From assembly GCA_913056255.1 (NCBI GenBank), contig CAJXLN010000004.1, positions 19,446-83,445 of the forward strand: a stretch of DNA of 64,000 nt, in the 5' to 3' direction. Made by a program: the position numbers and the translations under genes. The notes below the pieces were generated by a model, which saw nothing but the letters and a program-made list of their open reading frames with translations, did not search any database and was not told where the DNA came from. This DNA comes from an uncultured Thermotogae bacterium (GTDB lineage Bacteria; Thermotogota; Thermotogae; Mesoaciditogales; Mesoaciditogaceae). Positions 56,370 to 64,000 of the stretch are shown in pieces (position 1 is the first letter of the stretch; every line of letters starts with the position of its first letter).

Positions 56370-57038
56370 ATGAAAAAAATTGCGTTGATGACTTTGATGA
56401 TTTTGGTGGTAGTATCTGTTTTTGCATTTGCAACGGGAATTCCTATATATAAATTCGTCACACCAACGGGCTGGACAGAAGAAACGAATCCTAACATTGC
56501 AGACGCAACGGCAACAGGTTCCTGGAACACAGGTGGATACGTTATTCTACCGGCAGCACCGAATTACTACCACGTTCCAAAAATCAACTGGAATGTTGAG
56601 ATCAGCCAATGGATGTACATCTCCATGCAATATCTTAACTACCAAATGCATGTGGACGCACCTGGAGATTACACGGTTGATTCTTTTACAATCCACGCGA
56701 TTTCGAACGGTGGTGTCTACGTGTACATGAGAACTGGTGGTCCCTTGACAAACGTGGACGATACTTCCCAAACTATTCCGACATGGTTGGGATACAAAGT
56801 CGATGCGTCAACAGGACCCAGCGTTGGATTACCGTCAAATGGCAACAACAATGGTTTTTGGTATGACATGAATTGGATAAATAACAACCATGGAAGTCCA
56901 TCACAGAAATTCACCATTTATCAAGGAGGGGCATGGGAGCATAGCTTCGATGGCTGGCTTGGATTCCGTGTTGATTATACGACTGCCAAGGCTGATTACA
57001 CAACGTGGCTTGACATCTACATCCAATCCGATCCATAA
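56370..57038 (+). CDS. Secreted beta-sandwich protein 4 (WxL-like), paralogue of protein 3
   Basis: About 222 residues, signal peptide ending near FAFAT. It lacks the segment that protein 3 has near residues 45-60; elsewhere the two are nearly the same, and long DNA stretches (about 56604-56760 against 55840-55995) are almost identical, which points to recent duplication or gene conversion. Same ending WLGFRVDYTTAKADYTTWLDIY. ATG chosen, nine bases after AAGGGG. Confidence 0.78.
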   Translation: MKKIALMTLMILVVVSVFAFATGIPIYKFVTPTGWTEETNPNIADATATGSWNTGGYVILPAAPNYYHVPKINWNVEISQWMYISMQYLNYQMHVDAPGDYTVDSFTIHAISNGGVYVYMRTGGPLTNVDDTSQTIPTWLGYKVDASTGPSVGLPSNGNNNGFWYDMNWINNNHGSPSQKFTIYQGGAWEHSFDGWLGFRVDYTTAKADYTTWLDIYIQSDP

Positions 57039-57122
57039 GAAGTTTTGCAAAGATTTCAAAGGAGAGACCCACAGATAAAAAGAAAAGAGGAGTTTCTCTA
57101 ATTCTAAAAAGGGGTGAGAAAG

Positions 57123-58766
57123 ATGAAAAAAAATAAGATCTTATTGTTTTTCTTCAGTTTGCTTTTACTATTTTCTACAGTATTTGGAATATCTTACAGG
57201 CTCGGTCTCAGTCCACTGAAAACCGATCTTGAAATGTATCCAGGTGAGGAAAAGAGTTACGAAATTTCTTTGATGAACAGTACACTTGGTAACATCTCAT
57301 ATCAAGTAGAAGTGGGGAGTTTTGAACTGAATGAGAATGGAGATTACATTTATCTCGGTGTCGATCAGAAATACGCCCACTCTGCCTCCAAATGGATTAC
57401 CTTCGATTTGAATGATACGGATCACGTGATCGTTAAACCTTTAGAAAGCCTGAAATTCAAAGTGCACGTGAAAATTCCGCGCAATCTTAGAATTGGCGGA
57501 GATTACTACGCGATGATTTGGGCGAATTTCGTTCCTCCCAATCAACGACCATCCAAAAGTGCGACAGGTATGAGTATTGGGATAGAGAGGCGTTTTAGAT
57601 TTGGCAGCATTCTTCACATCACAGTGAAGGGCAGATACGCAAAATCCAAGCTTCAAATTGAAAGAGTGAAAGTCATAAATTTCGACCAAATTGCGACTGC
57701 AACACAAAGAGGACTTGAAATAGACACGTTTTTGAAAAACGACGGCGACACATCGTTCAGACCAACGGGCAGCTTGCTCATAGTCTCACCAGATCACAAA
57801 GTTTGGGGAAAAATGGATATGAAATTGAACACAACCGATCTCGTCATGCCCGGGTTGGTGAGAAAGATGTACGCGATCTACGATAGAAGCCTTCCCAGTG
57901 GCAAATACATCGCCAAAATAAGCGTGAAATCCGGCAATCGCTACATCGGACAAAAAGAGTACGAATTCTCGATCAAGAGCTCTACAGGAAAGGCAAAACC
58001 GTTGGGTATCAACATAAAACTTTCCCCTGAGGAAATCGTCTCCGATGCAAGAAGCGGTTCTTCCAACATGGGAAAGTTCGAAATCTACAACAAAGAATTC
58101 ACACCAATCACAGCGAATCTTTCAGTTGTTTCTTTGAGTATGAATGAAAGTGGTGAATACGTTTTTGGAAATTCTCCTTTAAAGGATGTGAGAATCTATC
58201 CCCCTTCTTTCTCACTTCGAGAGAATCAAAAACGTATTGTGCCATTTTCTTACAAGATCCCCAAAGATTCTGAAGGTCAAATGACATTCGCGATAAAGAT
58301 AAAATCCACTCTGGGTAAATCGAAAACAAACGAATCTAATTTCTACATTCCAGTGATGGTGAGACTCGATAACACGACGAAATACGGCTTTGAAGTTACG
58401 AAGGTTGAAAAAATGATCACCGGTCAATCAACACAGGCAACTCAAATTTTGAGGTTTTGGGTGAAAAATACAGGTAACGTTTTCACCAATTTCAACATTG
58501 CGTATGACATTTTGGATCCTGAATCCAACTACTTGACAAGTCAAGCACAGAGTTTATCCAACAAAGGTTTTACGATCTTTCCGGGAAAAGAAAGATACGT
58601 GGACGTACCTCTTGGAGGATACGCTTACAAAAAAGCGGGCGAATATAAATTGGCCTTTCTCCTTATTTACAAAGTTGAGAAGAACAAAACAGAACAGAAA
58701 AAGATGGAGATCGATTTTAAAATCACAGACAAAGATCTCCAAAAACTGGTAGAAGGGACGACCTAA
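57123..58766 (+). CDS. DUF916/WxLIP-like exported protein with Ig domains
   Basis: About 547 residues, signal peptide of about 22. Two chaperone-like Ig modules: the first has LSPLKTDLEMYPGEEKSYEISLMN and VKPLESLKFKVHVKIPRNLRIGGDYYAMIW. That pattern, with a glycine-rich turn before a strand, is shared with DUF916 (the WxL-interacting proteins of Gram-positive bacteria) and with pilus-type chaperones. A second such module begins near 300 and a third beta domain near 430. It probably binds the small secreted proteins. No C-terminal membrane helix, unlike Gram-positive WxLIP. Confidence 0.75.
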   Translation: MKKNKILLFFFSLLLLFSTVFGISYRLGLSPLKTDLEMYPGEEKSYEISLMNSTLGNISYQVEVGSFELNENGDYIYLGVDQKYAHSASKWITFDLNDTDHVIVKPLESLKFKVHVKIPRNLRIGGDYYAMIWANFVPPNQRPSKSATGMSIGIERRFRFGSILHITVKGRYAKSKLQIERVKVINFDQIATATQRGLEIDTFLKNDGDTSFRPTGSLLIVSPDHKVWGKMDMKLNTTDLVMPGLVRKMYAIYDRSLPSGKYIAKISVKSGNRYIGQKEYEFSIKSSTGKAKPLGINIKLSPEEIVSDARSGSSNMGKFEIYNKEFTPITANLSVVSLSMNESGEYVFGNSPLKDVRIYPPSFSLRENQKRIVPFSYKIPKDSEGQMTFAIKIKSTLGKSKTNESNFYIPVMVRLDNTTKYGFEVTKVEKMITGQSTQATQILRFWVKNTGNVFTNFNIAYDILDPESNYLTSQAQSLSNKGFTIFPGKERYVDVPLGGYAYKKAGEYKLAFLLIYKVEKNKTEQKKMEIDFKITDKDLQKLVEGTT

Positions 58767-58767
58767 A

Positions 58768-59916
58768 ATGATGAAAATTAAAATTTTGATTTTGATATCT
58801 TTTTTGATTCTGACGACGACGCTTGTCTTAGGACAAAAGCTCATCAACGAGTCTTTTTTTGAGATGGACCTTCGACAAGCTCTCAGTCAGATTGCTTACG
58901 ATACAGGCCAAACCATCATAGCTGACGATTCAGTCGGTGGCTATGTAACCGTTGATCTCAAAGATACAACTCTCGAGCGGGCACTGGATCTCGTGCTTTT
59001 AGCAGGTGGTTTTTCATGGACAAAGGTAAACGGCGTTTACTTTGTCTCATTGGCAACTCCATCCAGTGACAAATTCAGATACTTTACGACAACTGTTGAA
59101 TATCACTCTCAAAATTACAAATCAGCTGATTTAGTCGTTTTACTTCCGCAATACATGAGAAAGTACGTAAATATGGCCGGTGGTGAACCGTACACTTTAA
59201 CGATCACGGCACCAAAAGAAATCTCATCCAGGATAATCCTATTACTAAAAAAACTGGATAAGCCTCGAGCGGAGATCAATCTGGAAATTACCGTAGTGGA
59301 GATCGATGACGCACTCTTCAAAAAGTGGGAAAGAGACTGGGGATACACCACCCAAACTGGTACATCAAACACCTTTTCAATATCTGGAGATTGGTTTCAA
59401 GTCAACATTCTTAACGCCGTGGGAAATTTCACGGGCAGCTTCAACCTCAATCGCACCTCTGAAAATCTTAAAGTGCTTTCGGATTCCAACATTCATGTGC
59501 TTAATGGTGCACAATCCAAAATCTACTCGAAAACGACGAGAATTTATCAATACGAAGAAGGCGATACGGTAAAGTACCAAAGCATAGAAGTCGGGGTAGA
59601 AACGGATATACTCCCAATGATCATGGGCAAGAAAGTGGTTCTTAACATATCTCAGGCTCTTTCTTCTGCTCAAGAGTCTGGTTCGACAATACCATCAAAG
59701 GTTCAACAAGGCATTCAAACGACGATCATCATGGGTCTTGGAACGAGAATCTCCGTTGCATCGTTGAGTTTTAGAACACTTGCAAGTGTTGAATCCAAGA
59801 TTCCACTCCTTGGCGATATACCATTGCTGGGCAAACTGTTCACACAGTTGAATTACAAACACGTTCAAAAACGGATCGTGCTGTTTGTGGCTTTGAAAGG
59901 CGGTGATGGACAATGA
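58768..59916 (+). CDS. Secretin-family outer-membrane channel (short)
   Basis: 382 residues. Signal peptide (about 1-22), an STN/N0 domain (FFEMDLRQALSQIAYDTGQTI, then GYVTVDLKDTTLERALDLVL), one N1 domain (about 85-160), and a secretin domain ending in VESKIPLLGDIPLLGKLF and RIVLFVAL. This is the conserved end of GspD/PilQ. It is much shorter than classical secretins, having one N1 repeat and no S domain. It should form a gate in the outer membrane for the exported proteins of this cluster. Confidence 0.92.
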   Translation: MMKIKILILISFLILTTTLVLGQKLINESFFEMDLRQALSQIAYDTGQTIIADDSVGGYVTVDLKDTTLERALDLVLLAGGFSWTKVNGVYFVSLATPSSDKFRYFTTTVEYHSQNYKSADLVVLLPQYMRKYVNMAGGEPYTLTITAPKEISSRIILLLKKLDKPRAEINLEITVVEIDDALFKKWERDWGYTTQTGTSNTFSISGDWFQVNILNAVGNFTGSFNLNRTSENLKVLSDSNIHVLNGAQSKIYSKTTRIYQYEEGDTVKYQSIEVGVETDILPMIMGKKVVLNISQALSSAQESGSTIPSKVQQGIQTTIIMGLGTRISVASLSFRTLASVESKIPLLGDIPLLGKLFTQLNYKHVQKRIVLFVALKGGDGQ

Positions 59917-61313
59917 AAAGCAGAATTTTAGTGATGGCTTTCACTTTTTTGCTCATATCGTCGCTGGTTCTTGCAGTCTCGTTCTCCTATCATGACACGG
60001 ATCTCAGAAATGCACTTTACGACATATCCAAAACCTTCAATTCTCCTGTGATTCTATCTGACGATGTTGGAGGATGGATCGACATGTCTTTCGAAGCCAA
60101 TAACATCGATGATGCCTTAAAAACGGTGTTGCTAAGTACGAACTACACTTTTACAAAATGGGACAATGTGTATCTTGTGGGAAGTGTCAACTCACCTGAT
60201 ACTAACCGCGTGAAACTCTTTAAAAGTGAGGTTGTGTTTTTGAAAGACACATACCCGTCAACTGTTTACACCCTTTTGGGGAGCTTGTCAAAATATGTGG
60301 TTTACTCTCCAGATTCCATGGTCATGGTCATAGATGCAAACGATCAGATACGTCAAAAGATCATGGATATGATATCGAAGATCGACGTTCCAAATTCCAA
60401 CAGATTTTTCTCTTATGAGATACACGAAATAACCGAGGACGAATATCAAAGATTCAGGCAATTCGAAAAATACAACAAGTCAGGTATATTGAATCTTACA
60501 AATCTCAACTTCAATATCTTTAGACAGATCATAAAGATAAATGACGAATCAGATACCTTTGGAACTGTGGCTCTGCCAACGGTGGGTGAGATGACGATCA
60601 ACACGACAGATCCCATTCTAACCATAAACCTTAAATCCTTTAAAAACACTGTGAATATTTCTGTAACAACAGCGAGAAATACAGTTGCATCCGTGATGAG
60701 CCCTAAGAAAAACCATACGGTGGTGAGCTTGAAAGAAGGTAACAAACGTTTTCTCGTGCTTACAAGTTTCGCTAAAACTCCGGAAGAGTCGGAAATTTTC
60801 CCGGCGAAGGAGAAAAAGCTCGCCACCCTTTTAACCATTGTGGGAAAGAGTAATCCAACCGCCGGCCAGTACAGTGGAACAATAACTTACGGTTCTACAG
60901 ATATGTCAATCATCGCTGAAACAAACTTCGAAACTAATGCTACGCCGGCTATTGCTTTTGGATTGAAAGCAAACTTGATAGATAACATGTATGGAACTGT
61001 TGAGTTGAAGCTTGAAAACGGGCAACCTTTGGTGTATGCGAAGATCGTTGATACGACATTTGTAGAGCTTTTCAAGCTGAGAGCTTCCGTAAGTGAAGAA
61101 ATTGGTTTCGAGAATTTCAAACCTCTACAAGTATCTTTGGGTGTTGGCTCAGAACTTTGGAACATCGAAATCTTCGGAGGATTGAAGGGAGAATGGAACA
61201 CACTTCAACCCTATATGGAAGCAAGTTTGAACTACGAATGGTTGTACGGCTTGCTCCAATGGGAACAAACGAGTGGCTATACTTTTGGATTTGGTGTAAC
61301 CACCGTCTGGTGA
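59913..61313 (+). CDS. Secretin N-domain protein with outer-membrane-like C-terminus
   Basis: 466 residues. Signal peptide (about 1-22), then the same N0 and N1 arrangement as the secretin before it (SFSYHDTDLRNALYDISKTF; DDVGGWIDMSFEANNIDDAL; YTLLGSLSKYVV). The middle is unlike the secretin gate. The last 140 residues alternate polar and apolar residues and end in GYTFGFGVTTVW, a terminal aromatic residue as in proteins inserted by BamA. It may assemble with the secretin ring and anchor it. Overlaps the secretin gene by four bases. Confidence 0.8.
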   Translation: MKSRILVMAFTFLLISSLVLAVSFSYHDTDLRNALYDISKTFNSPVILSDDVGGWIDMSFEANNIDDALKTVLLSTNYTFTKWDNVYLVGSVNSPDTNRVKLFKSEVVFLKDTYPSTVYTLLGSLSKYVVYSPDSMVMVIDANDQIRQKIMDMISKIDVPNSNRFFSYEIHEITEDEYQRFRQFEKYNKSGILNLTNLNFNIFRQIIKINDESDTFGTVALPTVGEMTINTTDPILTINLKSFKNTVNISVTTARNTVASVMSPKKNHTVVSLKEGNKRFLVLTSFAKTPEESEIFPAKEKKLATLLTIVGKSNPTAGQYSGTITYGSTDMSIIAETNFETNATPAIAFGLKANLIDNMYGTVELKLENGQPLVYAKIVDTTFVELFKLRASVSEEIGFENFKPLQVSLGVGSELWNIEIFGGLKGEWNTLQPYMEASLNYEWLYGLLQWEQTSGYTFGFGVTTVW

Positions 61314-61334
61314 GAAAGGTCGTCTTTCTCTACC
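61312..61334 (+). terminator. First hairpin after the secretin cluster
   Basis: GAGAAAG/CTTTCTC stem with loop GTCGT directly at the stop codon. A weak T tract follows about ten bases later, so it may act with the next hairpin. Confidence 0.5.
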
Positions 61335-61339
61335 CCTTT

Positions 61340-61367
61340 TGTGGCCGCTCACGCGGTCACACTTTTT
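61340..61367 (+). terminator. Main terminator of the secretin cluster
   Basis: TGTGGCCGC/GCGGTCACA stem (one G-U pair), four-base loop, then CTTTTT. Confidence 0.85.
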
Positions 61368-61394
61368 CATATTATCGTCATAAAGACCCAAGTA

Positions 61395-61416
61395 GGGGCA
61401 CGGCGCACCGTGCCCC
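61395..61416. terminator. GC-rich hairpin between the secretin cluster and murJ
   Basis: GGGGCACGG/CCGTGCCCC, nine pairs, loop CGCA. No good T tract on either side. It may block read-through between convergent genes. Confidence 0.5.
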
Positions 61417-61530
61417 TTATGCTTTCTTTGTTCATGTTAGGATTGTTTCCTTTTAGATATGAACTAGCATGTCTATGATTTCCTAAAACCGAAGTGCATA
61501 CATAGTTTGAGATATACATTATCTGAGAGT

Positions 61531-63069
61531 TCATGAATTATCCCTCAATGTCTTTATTTTTCTCAGTATCATCTTCACTTCATTTCTTGCAAAAAACATA
61601 ACTGCTATTGTGGTAATGCATATTTCTAAAATGAGTTTTGGAATGTAAGCCATGTGTGAAAGTGGGAATGCGAAGATGTATATGTACAAAAGAGATACCA
61701 AAATTGGAAGAATCGTCTTGATGCTGAAAAGATGTGATATTTTGTAGTGATGTTTGAGATCTATTGTAAGTGTCAGCATCCATGCGATCCCAACGATACT
61801 TGAAGAAGCTGCAATTCCGGCTTGAGCAAATGGGCCTTTGAGCCACCAATCCATTCCAGCGTTCAATAAGATGAATGGGATGGTGAAGAGTGTCAATCTC
61901 ATCGTCTGTTTTTTTGCCTTGTAGATGTTGCTAAGAACACCGTTCAATGGCATGGTCAAGATCATCACTGAGTATCCAATTAGAGCTGCCGATGTGTTCA
62001 TCGTAGAAATTCGTGTGAATTTGTTTCTTTGATATATCACACTTACAACCCACGGCGCTGCTACCACGGTGAATGCTGCAATAGGAGCGAGAATTTTTAT
62101 GATGGTTTCGTTTAGCTTTCGACTTTTATCTCTCAGAGATTCGTTATCCATGATCGATGCGCTTTCAGAAACACTTGTGAAGGATGCCGTCATAAAACCT
62201 GTCGTTATCAAACCTTGTATCATGCCAACAATCGAATAAGAATAAGATAGCGCGGATATGCTTCCAACTGGCAAAGATGAAGCGAATGCTTTGTCGATTA
62301 TACCGTTTATCTGTCCGATTGTAATTGAAAGAAAAAGTGGAGATGCCAGATAAAAAGCGCGAATCATCTGGCGCGTGAATGGTTTTGAAAATGGAAAGCT
62401 CGTCCATATACGTTTTCCAAAGAGAAATGCAGTCAATGCCATTGTGCCAGTTCCGATTACCCAAGCTGCGGCATATGCACCAGCGCCCATAGTGGGTGCA
62501 AGCAACCAGAGTGCTGGGATCATGGCTAAATTAAACGTGAAACTGGAAAAAGCGTATTGAAAGAACATTCTTTCGGCTCGGAGAAAAGTCCCAAAAATAT
62601 TCGTCAAACCCGTAAAAAATGGAAGTATGGAGAATATTTTAAGATCTTTAGATGCGAGAAGAAGTGTGGATTTTGGAAATCCTGGTGCGAAGATCTTCAC
62701 GAATATATCGGGTGACACGAACAAAATTGCTCCAAAAATCATAAGAAAAATGGATACGAAGCCAAGCAGGCTTCGCGCGAATTGTCTGGCTGATTCGTCT
62801 CCGTTTTTTGTTTTTTCCTCTAAGTACAAAGGTATCGCGATCGCTGCAAAAGACGATGCGATTATTCCTGCTACGAACCCAGCAGGTTGCTGTGCAATGA
62901 TAACGGCATCGAATTCTTTTGTGGTTCCAAAAAGGGCACCTTTGAGCATTTGGCGAATGAATCCGAGTAATTTTGATCCAAATGTGAAGGCAGTAATCCA
63001 TACAGTGCCAATCACAACGGTTTGATTTGGTTTGAAAAGTTTTGAGAGTTTGGATTTCGAGAAACTCAA
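61531..63069 (-). CDS. murJ: MurJ/MviN-like lipid II flippase
   Basis: 512 residues with about fourteen membrane helices in the MOP (multidrug/oligosaccharide/polysaccharide) exporter fold. The N-terminus shows FGSKLLGFIRQMLKGALFGTTKEFDAVIIAQQ, matching the conserved R-x3-R and gate residues of MurJ (here R in GFIRQM). It carries the peptidoglycan precursor across the membrane. A polysaccharide flippase of the same superfamily is the alternative. Monocistronic and convergent with the secretin cluster. Confidence 0.87.
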   Translation of the reverse strand: MSFSKSKLSKLFKPNQTVVIGTVWITAFTFGSKLLGFIRQMLKGALFGTTKEFDAVIIAQQPAGFVAGIIASSFAAIAIPLYLEEKTKNGDESARQFARSLLGFVSIFLMIFGAILFVSPDIFVKIFAPGFPKSTLLLASKDLKIFSILPFFTGLTNIFGTFLRAERMFFQYAFSSFTFNLAMIPALWLLAPTMGAGAYAAAWVIGTGTMALTAFLFGKRIWTSFPFSKPFTRQMIRAFYLASPLFLSITIGQINGIIDKAFASSLPVGSISALSYSYSIVGMIQGLITTGFMTASFTSVSESASIMDNESLRDKSRKLNETIIKILAPIAAFTVVAAPWVVSVIYQRNKFTRISTMNTSAALIGYSVMILTMPLNGVLSNIYKAKKQTMRLTLFTIPFILLNAGMDWWLKGPFAQAGIAASSSIVGIAWMLTLTIDLKHHYKISHLFSIKTILPILVSLLYIYIFAFPLSHMAYIPKLILEICITTIAVMFFARNEVKMILRKIKTLRDNS

Positions 63070-63197
63070 TTTTAGATCCTTTCTTGTTGAGATTACAAAT
63101 TAAGCTCGGAACGATAAAAGCATCGAGTTTAGGATGATAAAAAATCTTAAGTGTTTTAAATATCATGGAGATGTACGATCAATCCACTGATTTTCTT

Positions 63198-63389
63198 TCA
63201 AAAGTTGAATTTGAAGCTCAGCGATACCTTCTCTTGTTTCAAGTTGGTAAAATCAAATGTTTTTGAAACTACTCCAGTTATCGCCGCCGAGATCAAAGAA
63301 ACCTTCGGGGCGACAAACATGGGTATCTTTTTAAATACTTGAGAGAAAATTTCGAATTTTGTATAAGTGGCAACGTTTCCAGTTTTCAT
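63198..63389 (-). CDS. Small protein with outer-membrane-like C-terminus, or OMP fragment
   Basis: 63 codons from an ATG preceded by GGGGGAA. The last residues EKVSLSFKFNF alternate and end in Phe, like the final strand of an outer-membrane barrel, so it may be the surviving end of a larger gene. There is no signal peptide. It follows the VanZ-like gene by 35 bases. Confidence 0.4.
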   Translation of the reverse strand: MKTGNVATYTKFEIFSQVFKKIPMFVAPKVSLISAAITGVVSKTFDFTNLKQEKVSLSFKFNF

Positions 63390-63424
63390 AAGTATTTCCC
63401 CCAAACAATTTATTTTTTACCTTG

Positions 63425-63811
63425 TTATTTTACATCACTCTTTACCAAATTAAAAAGAAAATGGAATAATAAAATAGCTACGATCATACCAGTATAATCT
63501 GCCATTGCATCGAAAATAGAAGCATCTCTCATCGGCACAAAAGACTGATGAAATTCATCCAAAATCGGCCATGAAAAAAGGATGAACATACTGATTATCT
63601 TGTTGATCTTTATTCGTGATTTGTAATTCAAGAAGAGAATGATTCCAAGGATGAAGTACTCCACAAAATGTTCCAACTTGTCTTGATATGGCATCAATTG
63701 TGGTACCGGAACGGTAGATAACGACGAACCGATGAATATGAGCATCAGATATATTAGAATGCTACCAAGGAGAAAGACCGAAGTTCTTAAATTGGTTGTG
63801 ATGACTTTCAA
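63425..63811 (-). CDS. VanZ-like membrane protein
   Basis: About 128 residues, four membrane helices. The motif QDKLEHFVEYFILG after the first helix and DEFHQSFVPMRDASIFDAMADYTG are the VanZ/teicoplanin-resistance-like signatures (conserved Asp, His and Glu). The biochemical role is unknown. I start at TTG, nine bases after GGGAG; a GTG at 63850 lies at the predicted transcription start. Confidence 0.8.
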   Translation of the reverse strand: MKVITTNLRTSVFLLGSILIYLMLIFIGSSLSTVPVPQLMPYQDKLEHFVEYFILGIILFLNYKSRIKINKIISMFILFSWPILDEFHQSFVPMRDASIFDAMADYTGMIVAILLFHFLFNLVKSDVK

Positions 63812-63853
63812 TATCTTCATCTCCCATTGCACACAATCAATAATAACCACTAA

Positions 63854-63882
63854 AGTATATCATCGATTGAAATTTCTTACAA
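63854..63882 (-). promoter_or_regulatory. Promoter of the VanZ-like gene
   Basis: TTGTAA and TATACT on the minus strand, 17 bases apart. Confidence 0.7.
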
Positions 63883-64000
63883 TTTTGCGATCCAATTTGT
63901 AGAAGTTTTAATCGTCTTAGGGACATAAAGTAACAGTATCCAATCAATATAACTTTGAAATCTAAATCTTTTTTCGCTTTTCAAGCGATGAGGAATTTTT
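63883..64000. other. Window edge, no feature seen
   Basis: AT-rich sequence upstream of the VanZ promoter. No start, repeat or RNA that I can support. Confidence 0.5.

Overview
The window reads as chromosome from a diderm, low-GC, probably thermophilic bacterium of the Thermotogota. An affiliation near the Mesoaciditoga/Kosmotoga side is my guess. The support is a small SLH/coiled-coil/C-terminal-membrane protein of the Omp-alpha type that ties a toga outer membrane to the wall, outer-membrane-type C-termini on several proteins, a secretin, strong AGGAGG ribosome sites, and frequent TTG/GTG starts.

The main landmark is a candidate chromosomal replication origin at about 34.40-34.77 kb. It has twelve exact copies of TTTTCCACA (ten on one strand) running into a CTACTACTACTA tract and an AT-rich stretch, which is the DnaA-box plus DnaA-trio layout. 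Almost every gene to the left points left and almost every gene to the right points right, so transcription diverges from this point.

Left arm, reading away from the origin (minus strand): groES-groEL under a CIRCE-like operator; a 385-bp deleted insertion element with perfect 17-bp ends; phoU; an IS200/IS605 relic; a giant LptF/G-OstA/LptD-like fusion; dnaB, tmk, ftsA, ftsZ, a PilB/GspE ATPase and an anchored Ig-like protein; a complete oxidative ornithine-degradation operon (ord-ortA-ortB-oraS-oraE); an HD-GYP protein; and a C1 aminopeptidase. A plus-strand island follows with a cold-shock gene, a PadR-controlled ABC exporter and an MFS transporter. Beyond it lie tRNA-Thr and tilS-ftsH-radical SAM-response regulator-histidine kinase.

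Right arm: one long co-directional run, phosphoesterase-coaD-ddl-hslV-hslU-tig-clpP-clpX-tsaD-radical SAM-PEGA protein-SLH protein-amidohydrolase-two deoxynucleoside kinases. It joins three proteostasis systems (HslUV, trigger factor, ClpXP) to wall and envelope genes. A solo tnpB element and a decayed degV gene follow.

The most novel-looking region is 51.1-61.3 kb. A GAFTGA-type sigma-54 activator is divergent from a cluster of four small secreted beta-sandwich proteins, a PQQ-propeller lipoprotein, a DUF916/WxLIP-like protein, a secretin, and a secretin-N-domain protein with an outer-membrane-like C-terminus. Two -24/-12 promoters with nearly the same sequence are present, each preceded by about 20-bp-phased GGAAA-N4-TTTCC repeats. 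I infer a sigma-54-switched WxL-like surface system adapted to an outer membrane. A MurJ-type flippase and a VanZ-like gene close the window.
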